Part shown: positions 22,401 to 32,697 of the stretch, one piece after another
How positions within the stretch are numbered: the first letter of the stretch is position 1
Layout: each line of letters starts with the position of its first letter
Source: Cymbomonas tetramitiformis
Taxonomy: Eukaryota; Chlorophyta; Pyramimonadophyceae; Pyramimonadales; Pyramimonadaceae
Length of the DNA: 64,000 nucleotides
Assembly: GCA_001247695.2 (NCBI GenBank)
Contig: LGRX02034735.1
Coordinates: 20,645 to 84,644, forward strand
Direction of reading: 5' to 3'
Notes under the pieces: model-generated
Seen by the model: only the letters and a program-made list of their open reading frames with translations
What the model was told of the DNA's origin: nothing
The model's database searches: none
Position numbers and translations under genes: made by a program

Positions 22401-23673
22401 GAGCAAGGCAAGGGATCCATCAGAGCAGGGGCACGCCCGGAGTGCGTGCGTGAGTAGCTCGGAAATCAGGCACAACAAGCGACACAAAACGCGCCTGCGA
22501 AATTTTCATAACCCCGTGAGGTGAATAACTTCTCCACGCAGAGTCTGACCCGAACTCAGGCGCATATTGCACGGTCTTCATATGAGGTCGTCGGGCGCAC
22601 AGGTAAGTACTCACCATTCTCGGTCACCGCGTCCAGTTTGCACTGAGGCGCGCCTTCGGGGATCACGATGAAGGCTGGAATCTTGCGCATGTTGGCCGCG
22701 AGAGCAAGCGCGCCAGCGTGATTCCCAGAACTGAGTTCAGGGTCGGAAATGCACACGATTCAGTTGGGCCAATAGCAGGCATGAATTACCGAAACAGAGA
22801 CGCCGCCAGAAATATATTCGAAGAAGCGTGCGGTTTCGTCCGCCTGGTGCGCCCACGTGCGTGACACGCACCTGTGGGTTACAACGCCTTTGGCGGCAGT
22901 TTCCTCTGACAGCGAAAACACCTGCGGCAGATGTAGTCTCCGTCGTATGGGGAAAATCGAACTGCTGTTGCCCACGATCAAAGCCAATGCCGAAATAGGC
23001 AGAGCTACCACCGAAGAAACTTTGGAGAAGCTCCCCCGTTCCCTCGGAAAGGCACATTATTTCGGGTTGTAGTTCGACATAAGGGCGCTCTACGTACCGC
23101 GTTACAGCCTCCGCGGAACTTGAAAGCGCCTCTGCCGAGTTTGGACTTCGAAATCAAATAACAATCCAAGAAAATAGCACGAAATAAGAATACAAAACAG
23201 AGACATCCGTAGAATAGCGTTTTACTGCCCAGGGAACGACGGAAGACGATTCGAACGAAGTGGACATCCTTATACCTCCGTAAAAGACCTCCCAAGCAAA
23301 ACACGGGCGACCTTCTGACAGCTTCACGCGTGACGCACCCTTTCTGGAAAATTTCACATTTGAAGAACAGGTTTCGACTGCTCAGGTCATTCAAATAGTC
23401 GGAAGTCATCACCTGTTCAAGGACAGACAAAATATCAACAACGCTTCTGAAACAAGCACAAAACTATGACGCAGATGATCGATGCTAACAGCATTTCGTT
23501 GGGAAGGCCGTCCTGACCGGGGTTCTGTTTGCGTACGGTCGTATGCGCGTTGCTGCTTCTTGAATAGATTCCAGGCTCGCGCCATATTCGCCCGCGGCAG
23601 TTGAGTACTTCAGGCATGGTCCACACCGCACTTCAGAAGGAAATTTCAACAATAATCTTCTCAGCAACGCCAT
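19460..23673 (-). CDS. SRR: Serine racemase / threonine dehydratase-like PLP enzyme (multi-exon, C-terminal exon(s) not found)
   Basis: Fold-type II PLP enzyme that racemises or dehydrates serine. Exons, in order on minus: 23518-23673, 23339-23412, 23098-23131, 22872-22921, 22615-22730, probably 22099-22133, 20966-21055, 20302-20364, 19848-19927, 19460-19542. All are GT-AG and phases agree where exons are contiguous; the stretch between 22615 and 21055 is incomplete. The ATG at 23673 opens a basic, hydrophobic 25-residue leader (MALLRRLLLKFP) that looks like an organelle presequence. Family signatures are GAFKFRGG (PLP-binding Lys), SSGNHAGAL (phosphate and serine contact), the glycine loop VPVSGGGMLSG, AAEPSG and PDTIADGL. 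The final exon expected after IFER (the VVEPSGA region) was not located below 19460. The gene is divergent from SF3A2. Racemase versus dehydratase specificity cannot be decided from sequence. Confidence 0.92.
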
Positions 23674-24321
23674 GTCAAGTCCTTGATATATCTACGCGAA
23701 CCGACCAAAAACCTTGCGTGGGAGGGGGTAAGGTTCTGCCGAGAGATGAGGCCAGCGCAAAACCGGGTTCGTATGAACACGACGAAAATTCACCTTAAAT
23801 ATGGAAATCCTCATAAAAATATGCCAAATGCCATGATTGCCCGTCGGATTCCATGATTTCATGGAGTTGGAGTGGATCCGACAGTGATCCGACACAAGCA
23901 CAAGCTTCCTATCGCGAGCGTGCGCAGTGTCACAGCAAGGGGCGTAACATGCAGCTCTTAGAGCTCTGTGACTGTACATGTTTGATGTTTGATGTTTGAT
24001 GTTACGCCCCTTCGCCCTTCAAGGCTTCTGGCTTGGTCACAGTTTGGCCCGAAAGTTTGGGTTTGGGGGGGGGGGCAAACTCGTGTCGGTTACGCATTAC
24101 GGTTTCGCGGGCGCTGATCGCGATGAGCGCAAGTTTCCGTTTCGACCGGTTCCCCCCGCCCATTTCCGCCAACCGCGTTCAGGTCCACACTTCTTTTCCA
24201 ACTCGCAACTTGACGACGTTGTTTGCCGTTCCTCAGGAGATCCTTGGCAAAAAGAGCTAAAGACCGACAGAAAAACCGACATCGCTTTGTACATTTTTTG
24301 CTTCCTGTGAGTGATTTAGCC
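23674..24321. promoter_or_regulatory. Shared intergenic region between divergent SRR-like and SF3A2 genes
   Basis: The 648 bp between the two start codons must hold both 5' UTRs and promoters. It contains three copies of GTTTGAT in tandem (23978-24001) and a G9-10 run at 24065-24074. No TATA element is convincing. A bidirectional promoter is an inference from gene arrangement alone. Confidence 0.5.
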
Positions 24322-27300
24322 ATGAGTTTTATGGATGCCCGTGAACACGGGTCCAAACCCGGCAGCGGTGGCGCTGCCAGTGCACAGGTAGGCGATCTAC
24401 TTCACACAATAGTTCGCGCTGCTTTCCTGAGTATAACTTTCGTGTAGGCATAGTGTACGGGTCATCATTTTACGGTATGTGCAATCACAGAGCGAAGGGA
24501 TCGACCGTCGCGAACGTCTGCGACGTCTTGCGTTGGAGACCATCGACTTGGCTAAGGATCCATATTTCATGAGAAATCATCTAGGAAGGTGCCTTACAAC
24601 AGCTAGACAACCCAGAGAAATATTTTCCGATCACGTTTGCTGCTTTATCCAGGGCATTGTACTGGCTTCTGAATATTTTAACCCCGACTGTTCGCTGCGA
24701 CTCTTTCAACACTGAATCCTAGATCTGGTTTAACACTGAATCCTAACTGTTTTGTGGGTCTTCTTGCCTTTTGCAGCTACGAATGCCGATTATGTTTAAC
24801 CCTTCACAACAACGAGGGCAATTATCTTGCACACACGCAGGTACAGAGACGATCACTTGCACTTTAGTCCTCGGGCCTCAGCCTCGGATTGGGGTTTCAG
24901 TGGTTTTCCCTTTATTCCTGAAGATGCGCTCTGCGTCGCGCTGTACTCCACTGCACTCTGCAATTTCACTATAGGATGAATTTCTCCACTCTGCCCTGAC
25001 CACCATCGCTTGTCTCATGTTTGAAACGACTCGCATGTGGAGAAAGCCTTAAAACAAATTTTCCAAGGCGATACCTGTTCCGACGCTTTTCTCGAAGCGG
25101 TAAATGGCAACTGCCTTTCCGGTTTCATTTTGTCGTAGTGAACAATACCATTTCCTCGGGCCTTCGCTTTGATTATTCGGGCGCCATTCCAGGGCAACCC
25201 CTCGGGAAACCCCAAAAGCGAAACGCGCAAGGCGCATCGCCAGTGCCAGCGGGGAAAAGGCGCCTGTTGTAAAACATGCTTGTGACCAGGGTTTCCCCGT
25301 TTGCAGCGCGCTTCGCTACATGCAGATTGCAGTCCCCAAGTGCGAGGCACTCTGCAGGGTTTCATCCGCAGCTATTTTCAGTCACCGACTGTCCTCTTCC
25401 GAACAGACTGCCTTATCGTAAACTCATGTAACGCTCATTTTTCAAGGCTTATCGCCGCTTCGCTAGATATTTGTGTGGCGATCCCACTTATCAATTTGGG
25501 CCGGTGAAGCTAATACAACGTTCTGTCTTCGGGCGTCAGATGCATATGGACGTTCTCTCGCATTGCGCTGTTTACCATAGGTCTTTTCACGCCATTCCAA
25601 AGGGTTCGCGCTTTCCAACAGTTGCCTCAAAGTTCCGTCAAACAGGGCTCCTCAAGACGTATTATCAACGGGTGCCGTGGGCGTCGTTCGCGTAACACTA
25701 CTTATCGATCGAACCGCTTTTCGCGCCTTTCAGTACTTTTGGTCGTAGCATGGGACCCAGATCCGTGTTCTGCTCGAAACACGCGAGCCGTGAGATTTAA
25801 ACCGCTGGAGATGGTGTACAACAGCTTTGGCAGCGCGGCCTCGTGGTTTTCGCGCTTCGGTATTTAAGTAATTTTCGCCGAACGGCTTAGAAGGATTCGT
25901 GGGCTTTCTCACATCTCGTTTCCTAAAGTCGCTTTCAACGTGGCTTGGGCGGAGCCGAGGGCTTCCCCGCATTCCCTCGTCTCAGGCCGACGAACCTTGG
26001 AAACCCCTCCCTTTCATTTCCAAGTGCATCCTGTTGCGTGGTTTTCTCCAAGGGCTCTTGGCTTTTGTGTCTTAGTTGAGAAGCTTTCAACAGTCGGCAC
26101 CTTGCACCCGCTGCCATAGTTGAGAAGCTTTCAACAGTCGGCACCTTGCACCCGCTGCCATAGTTGAGAAGCTTTCAACAGTCGGCACCTTGCACCCGCT
26201 GCCATAGTTGAGAAGCTTTCAACAATCGGCACCTTGCACCCGCTGCCATAGTTGAGAAGCTTTCAACAGTCGGCACCTTGCACCCGCTGCCATAGTTGCA
26301 CGACGCATATGGTGCGGCTTTTGGATAAGCGTTAGCCTGAAGCCACGAGCGCAAACATGCCCGCTCGCCTGAAGGCGGAAGACTGGCTTGGAAACCGGTG
26401 CAGGGAAAGAGGCATCAGCAGAATTTGGCAAAGAGGGCCGCTCGAGAGGCAGCTGAAGCGCCCTCTCAACCACAGCCAAACAAGCGAAAAGTGTCGGTCC
26501 GCAAAACCGTTAAAATCGGAAGGCCGGGATACTGCGTGACGAAGCAATTTGATCACGAATCGAAGCAGCGCTCCCTGCTCTTCCAGGTGCCGCCCGGCCT
26601 CCGCGCTCCCTGCTCTTCCAGGTGCCGCCCGGCCTCCGCGCTCCCTGCTCTTCCAGGTGCCGCCCGGCCTCCGCGCTCCTGCTCTTCAGGTGCTCCGCGC
26701 TCCCTGCCTTCCAGGTGCCGCCCGGCCTCCGGCTCCCTGCTCTTCCAGGTGCCGCCCGGCCTCCGCGCTCCTGCTCTTCCAGGTGCCGCCCGGCCTCCGC
26801 TCCCTGCTCTTCCAGGTGCCGCCCGCCTCCGCGCTCCCTGCTCTTCCAGGTGCCGCCCGCCTCCGCGCTCCCTGCTCTTCCCAGGTGCCGCCCGGCCTCC
26901 GCGCTCCTGCTCTTCCAGGTGCCGCCCGGCCTCCGCGCTCCCTGCTTCAGGTGCTCGCTCCCTGCTCTTCCAGGTGCCGCCCGGCCTCACGCTCCCGCTC
27001 TTCTGCCGCCCGGCCTCCAGGTGCCGCCCGGCCTCCGCGCTCCCTGCTCTTCCAGGTGCCGCCCGGCCTCCGCGCTCCCTGCTCTTCCAGGTGCCGCCCG
27101 GCCTCCGCGCTCCCCGCGCTTCCAGGCGCCGCCCGGCCTCCGCGCTCCCTGCTCTTCCAGGTGCCGCCCGGCCTCCGCGCTCCCTGCTCTTCCAGGTGCC
27201 GCCCGGCCTCCGCGCTCCCTGCTCTTCCAGGTGCCGCCCGGCCTTCGCATTGCTTGCAGCTGCGCCTGCTGAGGTGCACAGCGCTTGCCCCCCAAAGTCG

Positions 27301-29608
27301 GGCCGCCCTAAAGTTCGCCGCCGCTTCCTGTGCAAGTCTCCGCGCGTGCTTGGCTCAGCTGTTGGTTTCCGCTCAGTGGAGTTCGGGCCGCCGCCACGAG
27401 TCAGTATGCACAGGGCATCCGTTCCCCAGCAGCTCGTTCCGAATCCGTTCCTCAGAAGCTTGTTGCGAATCCGGCAACAGGTGGAGGCTGAGGCTTCCCC
27501 AGACGTTCCCGAAGGCCCTCACTTACTGGCCTAGCCGGCAGGAAGTCCTGCTTTTGCCCCAATAAGGCTCAACTAAAGACCTTCAGCCTGTCTGCCTCGC
27601 AGATCGAATACCCCGAGATCGAGGAGGGCACCACCCCCCGACATCGCTTCATGTCCTCCATCGAGCAGAAAATTGAGCCCTGGGATAAGAAGTACCTGTA
27701 CCTGCTCTTCGCCGCGGAGCCTTACGAGGTCATCTCATTCAAGGTGGCTGCCCCACGGGAGTCTACGATCCTCTGCCCTGCACGAGTTGCCACTGGCGCG
27801 TGTCAAGGGAATCCATTGTTGCTACCCGAGACGGCCTTGCGTTTTTGGCCGCTCGAAAGTGGTGCATGTCCGCCCTCTTGTTCCAGGAGATCAAGCAGGG
27901 CGCCCTGGTGGCTGCTCCAGACCTGCAGCACGTGCATAGAGAGAGCGACTCACTCACGTGTAGACCCGCTGTACCCTCCTCTGCGATCCCCTGGGCAAAG
28001 ATCCTTTTCTGTCCGATTTCGGCACATCTCTGAGTCCTGCGCTCTTCAGTGCATCCAGCTTGTGGGGCGTCTGCACCCTCCCGCCGTGGCCTAGGACACG
28101 CCGTGCTTGAGGGCCTGCGGGGCGTCTGCACCCTCCCGCCGTGGCCTAGCACACGCCGTGCTTGAGGGCCTGTGGCGCCCGGTGGGCAGGTTCCCAATGT
28201 GGAGGTTGACAAGACCGGAAACAAGTTTTTTAGCTACTGGGAGCCGGACAAGAAGACGTACACTCTGCAGGTGTGCCCCTGCTTGTGTGCTGTGCTGTGC
28301 GCCAGGGTTGTAAGGCGGGTCTCGCAGAGAGCACCGAACCTCGGGCTGCCCGTCCCCGGAAGCTTGGATGCGCAGAACGCAATGCACCGGTCCTGATGAC
28401 ACAGAGAGTTGACTTAGGGCTGGTTCTGGTGACACAGAGAGTAGAGTTAGGGCTGGTTCTGGTGACACGGAGAGTTGACTTAGGGCTGGTTCTGGTGACA
28501 CAGAGAGTTGACTTAGGGCTGGTTCTGGTGACACGGAGAGGTGACTTAGGGCTGGTTCTGGTGACAAAGAGAGTTGACCTCAGGCCAGTTGTGGTGTTAA
28601 AGAAGGTTGACCTAGGGCTGGTTTTAGTTTCCCCAAAACTAGACTTAGGCATGCGCTTCCTTCTTTTAAGTGTTGTGCCACCTGGGCTGTGTGGCATCAG
28701 CGCATTGTCAGCAGGCCTTTCAGTGCACCCTCCTGGCTTTCATACCCGCAGGGCAAGTGCTCACAGATGTGCAGCAGCTCGCTTCTCCTTCATTGTTGCC
28801 CTGTATCTGAGTGGCTCCTGGGTGGTCTCCCTGTGCCTTGCAGCTGTACTTCAAGGGCGGCCGAGGTTCGGGTGGGATGGGTCCATCTGCGCCTTCTGGC
28901 GTGGCGCCACCACCTCTTCCAGGGGGGCCTCCCCCCGGCATGCCACCTCCGCCAGGGGGCTTTCCTCATAACATGCCCCCCCCGCCTCCCCTGGGTGGTG
29001 GTCGCCCAGGCGGCATGCCGCCTCCACCAGGGGGTCCCCCGCCACATGGCCCACCACCCGGCATGCCCCCTCCTCCTGGGATGATGGGCGGCCCTCCCCC
29101 AGGCATGCCTCCTCCTCCAGGTGCGACCACCTTACTCTTCCAGGCCGCCGTCGCTTGAGAGCGTAAACACGCCACAGCGACATCATACACCCTGCAAAAT
29201 CACCCCTGCATGGCATTGCAATCTTGGCTCCAGGGTATATGGAGGGAAAGTCGGATACTTGGGCACTTTTGGGGGACTCTTTGGATTTTGAAATTGTGTC
29301 CTGCATATGTCTGTATCTCCCGTTGCATGTGTCCACGTCCGATGGGCACTAAAGTGGCATCTGCGCTTGGCTTTGTGAGTGATGTGCTTGATTATGGTAG
29401 CATTTGCGCTTGGCTCGGTGAGTGATGTGCCTGATTGCGGGATCCTGCAGGAGGACCCCGAGGCATGCCTCCTCCTCCCATGGGACTGCCACCACCGCCC
29501 CGTGGAATGCCACCCCCACCACAAGGAATGCCTCCTCCCCCCATGGGAATGCCCCCTCCGCCACATGGAATGCCTCCTCCCATGGGAATGCCTCCTCCAC
29601 CGCGGTAG
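24322..29608 (+). CDS. SF3A2: Splicing factor 3A subunit 2 (SF3a66/Prp11 homologue), 8 exons, 355 aa
   Basis: Component of the SF3a complex of the U2 snRNP, needed for branch-site recognition in the nucleus. Exons: 24322-24387, 24491-24588, 24777-24840, 26404-26586, 27603-27743, 28190-28270, 28844-29120, 29451-29608. All introns are GT-AG and the sum is 1,068 nt including the TAG stop. Domain order: short N terminus, conserved helix (IDRRERLRRLALETIDLAKD), U1-type C2H2 finger (C-x2-C ... H-x5-H split between exons 3 and 4), the GRPGY segment, the conserved core (YPEIEEGTTPRHRFMSSIEQ, LLFAAEPYE), then a Pro/Gly/Met-rich tail from exon 7 (repeats such as GGMPPPPG). The length is shorter than animal orthologues, whose tail is longer. 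Introns 3, 4 and 6 carry minisatellites. The intron 4 array is built from copies of the exon 4 donor site. Confidence 0.96.
26074..26293. repeat. 44-bp tandem repeat in SF3A2 intron 3, five copies
   Basis: Exact or nearly exact units begin at 26074, 26118, 26162, 26206 and 26250. Each contains the near-palindrome TTGAGAAGCTTTCAA. Confidence 0.95.
26568..27245. repeat. 35-bp minisatellite made of the exon 4 splice donor, about 19 copies
   Basis: The unit reads CTCCCTGCTCTTCCAG then GTGCCGCCCGGCCTCCGCG. The first copy is the genuine end of SF3A2 exon 4 (encoding SLLFQ) plus the first 19 intronic bases. The array therefore repeats exon end and donor, with small deletions in the middle copies. 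All frames are open on both strands because of composition. Confidence 0.95.
28391..28640. repeat. 33-bp tandem repeat in SF3A2 intron 6
   Basis: About seven units starting near 28408, 28441, 28474, 28507, 28540, 28573 and 28606 share TTAGGGCTGGTTCTGGTGAC, the last two diverged. A ~54-bp duplication (GGGCGTCTGCACCCTCCCGC...) lies earlier, at about 28064-28172, in intron 5. Confidence 0.9.
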
Positions 29609-30976
29609 GAGTGCTCACCGGCTGGACTCTGGAAAAGCTAAGCAACCTTCTGCAAAATGGCATTCATTGTTTCGATGCTTGATAACTATACCAGCAATCG
29701 TGGTGGTTGCGTGACGGTTCCAGTTATGGTCTGGCCTGCACTTACCTTACAAGGTCAACTGGCAAACTCACAGCTGTCTGTTATGTGCAAGGAGTGCCAC
29801 CTAGAAGCTCACAGCCATCTGTTATCCGTAAAGAGTCCCTGCTAGCAAACTCGCAATCATCTTCTACGCGTTAGCGCCTGCAGGCAAAAGTCAGCCATCT
29901 ATCACATACAATGAGCACTCTCTGGCAAATGTATTTGCAATCTGTCTCGTGCAAGGGGTACTTGCGGGCAACCCCATCTTGCTGAAGGTTGTGCATTCAG
30001 CACGATGATGCTGAACTTTATGGATAGGTAGGTATCAGGTTGTGCACTTATCCCGATATCAATAACTGCCATCAATGAAACACAGATAATTGGAACAATT
30101 AGAACGGTGTTAATTTGCTCCTGTGATTTGAGGTCAAATCCGCACTGCAGTGTTCGTTGTGCTTTCATGATTTCTTTGTGAGATGTATACCACTGGCTAA
30201 TGTGCACTCGGTTACACTCAGTGTGCACTACCTTACACACATAATAGACTCTATATATGATTTGAGATTTGTGACCACATGAAGTCTTCAGTTTGCGAGT
30301 CTAAAACTAATTAATCGTCGGTGAACTTAAATCGTGACTATATGTAGGAAATGTAGAGTAAACAGTCACAAATGGGTCTACTTAAGAATTCACCTTCCGA
30401 ACTGACGCGGCGACCGGCAATGTATTTCAGCCATGTTTCATCCGCGGATCCTAGACGGTCGGAATCGTGCTCTACCCCTTCATTCTCCGCCAAATGCTCA
30501 AGAACTTCCCATCCATCGAGCCTAAACTCTTCATGCGTCCCTAGCATGGGCTGTCTCTAAGCTATATGTCTCCTTACAAGAATTGGGGCGTAGTTTATAA
30601 GAATTTGAGATATGTTAATTTTGGGCCGCGCATATGTGTGTGAGTGAAAATTGAGTGGTTTATGAGTTTGATGCAAACAAATAATGGGCATGCAAATTTT
30701 CAAGTGGTATATATATACAAGTTGGCCCATTAAAACTAGTACACTTTTCCGGTCTACGAGAGTCACTTTAGCATTGCATCGAGCTGCGGAGTGTGATCCT
30801 AATGGCACTTGGTGGAAGGGTGCAGGGCCCACACATAGTTATAATTGCCTCACCACAATTCCAATCAAGCTCCCCCTGTGCTAGGACAACATACTGTGTC
30901 ATGCGCGGATGACTCAGCGGTGTCATACATGCTAGCAGTGCCATGCGCGCCTTACGATATTAGCGCCCGAGACCCC
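29609..30976. other. 3' flank of SF3A2 without a recognised gene
   Basis: The first few hundred bases must include the SF3A2 3' UTR. A minus-strand frame at 30338-30547 is acidic and coding-like, but short and unrecognised. Nothing else stands out. Confidence 0.45.
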
Positions 30977-31381
30977 TGTTGAGGAAGAGACCCCCCTTTA
31001 GTGGGAGTACACAGTACTAGTGTACGGTGTAATAAGGTGTCATAGTGAAGCACTGACACCTCATACTGCATGATACTGTAGTAGAAGCATCTGATAGGTT
31101 AATGGGACTTGGTCATGCTGACTAGGATTAACTCAGGGAGTTGAGTGAATAAGTAATGGCCAAGGCCAAAGAAACAGTTGAGTTCCCAAGAGTAAATACA
31201 GCCGACATGGCAAAAGATGTAATCCTAATTCTTACCTGCGAGTATATGTAGTAAGTCGAGACATAGTAGTCCTATGTCTAAAGAGCTGACCTAGCAGTAC
31301 CTAGGCAGTTGGTCATTATATGCAGTCCATATATGACTCCACCAGTAGTTACAGTGCCTTGTGAGGAGCAGTCCTCCCACA
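30977..31381 (+). repeat. Putative LTR followed by an initiator-Met tRNA primer-binding site
   Basis: The segment begins TGTTGAGG and ends CCCACA. It is followed after three bases by TGGTATCAG (31385-31393), the start of the primer-binding site complementary to initiator tRNA-Met, as in many LTR retrotransposons. No second copy is visible in the window, so LTR identity is inferred from the ends and the primer site. The large retroelement at 31701 would then have inserted into the leader of this element. Confidence 0.5.
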
Positions 31382-31700
31382 AAATGGTATCAGTGTGCTA
31401 CGCACCACCACCACCGCTTCCGCCGAAATTTTCTGCTTTCGACTTGTGACTTTTCCGGCGACTTTATACCGTGACTTCAGCTTCAATGTTATTTGAGATC
31501 TGCCAGTGTGTGTTACGCTTACCCGGGGCCTCCCCTGACGCGACTTCAGTTACGGCATTTATCAGCTCGCTGGCTTGTGACACCCACATAAATTATCGTT
31601 TATTTGCTTGCAAAAGCGAATTTCTTCTTCGACGCGTTGTGTAATTGTAGTTCATACTGGATCCTAGAAATCGGGCGCTTTTAGGGCCTAAAAGCGCCCA

Positions 31701-31918
31701 TGTCGCAAACGCGTGTGCATGATGGTACGAATATTCTCGGAACCGGGCAATCTTAACACTCGCGGATGATCATAAGTTCGTCATTAACATTCACTGGTGT
31801 CGGTAACTGTCCAAGCAATCTCAACACAGCACAAGATCGTAGAGCTACAAAATTTTTGAAATTCTGATATTCTGAGATCGAACACTAAGCTCTTTCATGC
31901 AAGCCCAGATTTCCAACA
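31701..31918 (-). repeat. Terminal module A, outer copy (A2), 218 bp
   Basis: Identical to 32443-32660 apart from one base that I noticed (GGGC versus GAGC near 31746). It forms the 3' end of the element and abuts the CCCA target duplication. Confidence 0.93.
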
Positions 31919-32440
31919 GAAAAAGTATAAAAACAGCAGTAAAATATATTCATCAAAATCGGTATAATAACCACAAAGTACGAATTATTGTACAAAAGCT
32001 GTGAGCAGAACTGTCTTAGCACTCTAGCACTGGCACGCGAACAGCCACCTAGCACTTGCGAAGGCAAAACAATAATGAGTCCACTACTCTGACCTACGGT
32101 CTGAGCTTACTTATATCTCAATGCTCTGTCACATTTCCCAAAACTGTAACGGGTTCTAGCCCTTAAATCTTCATCTGACCAATGGAAAGTCATCATTCCA
32201 TGCCAGCTCTAACAATGTTACCGTTCACCACATTCTGACTGACACGTCAGTGGCAGAGGAGTCACTGTCATCTTCATCTTATCATTCCCTGGTCACCCGA
32301 TAATGACCATATCTTCTCTGGCAGGTCTGCACCTCTCGGGCAGTCATCTTAGCGAAGCCTGTCACACTGTCATCTCTGTCACGCGTGTCACCAGCTGGAC
32401 AAACCCGGCGCGGTACCATGAGAAGCCGGCGTTTGTTACA
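31919..32440 (-). repeat. Terminal module B, 3' copy (B2), 522 bp
   Basis: Same length as 47742-48263, with two differences noticed (CTTGCG/CTTACG and GTTCACC/GTTTACC). It is flanked on both sides by module A, with two extra bases GC at 32441-32442 between B2 and A1. Confidence 0.95.
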
Positions 32441-32442
32441 GC

Positions 32443-32660
32443 TGTCGCAAACGCGTGTGCATGATGGTACGAATATTCTCGGAACCGAGCAATCTTAACA
32501 CTCGCGGATGATCATAAGTTCGTCATTAACATTCACTGGTGTCGGTAACTGTCCAAGCAATCTCAACACAGCACAAGATCGTAGAGCTACAAAATTTTTG
32601 AAATTCTGATATTCTGAGATCGAACACTAAGCTCTTTCATGCAAGCCCAGATTTCCAACA
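32443..32660 (-). repeat. Terminal module A, inner copy (A1), 218 bp
   Basis: It starts on the element strand with TGTTGG, directly after a purine-rich tract (GATGGGGGA) that looks like a plus-strand primer. It ends GCGACA. Together with GC and B2 it forms the junction ACA-GC-TGT, in which the two outer ends of the element are joined head to tail. Confidence 0.93.
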
Positions 32661-32697
32661 TCCCCCATCTGTAGCTGCTGCGTGCAGTAGCACAGAC

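Noticed and set aside
26398..27565. Large overlapping plus and minus ORFs (up to 378 codons) rich in Pro, Ala and Arg
   Set aside because: Apart from SF3A2 exon 4 (26404-26586), these are the 35-bp minisatellite in intron 4, open in all frames by composition.
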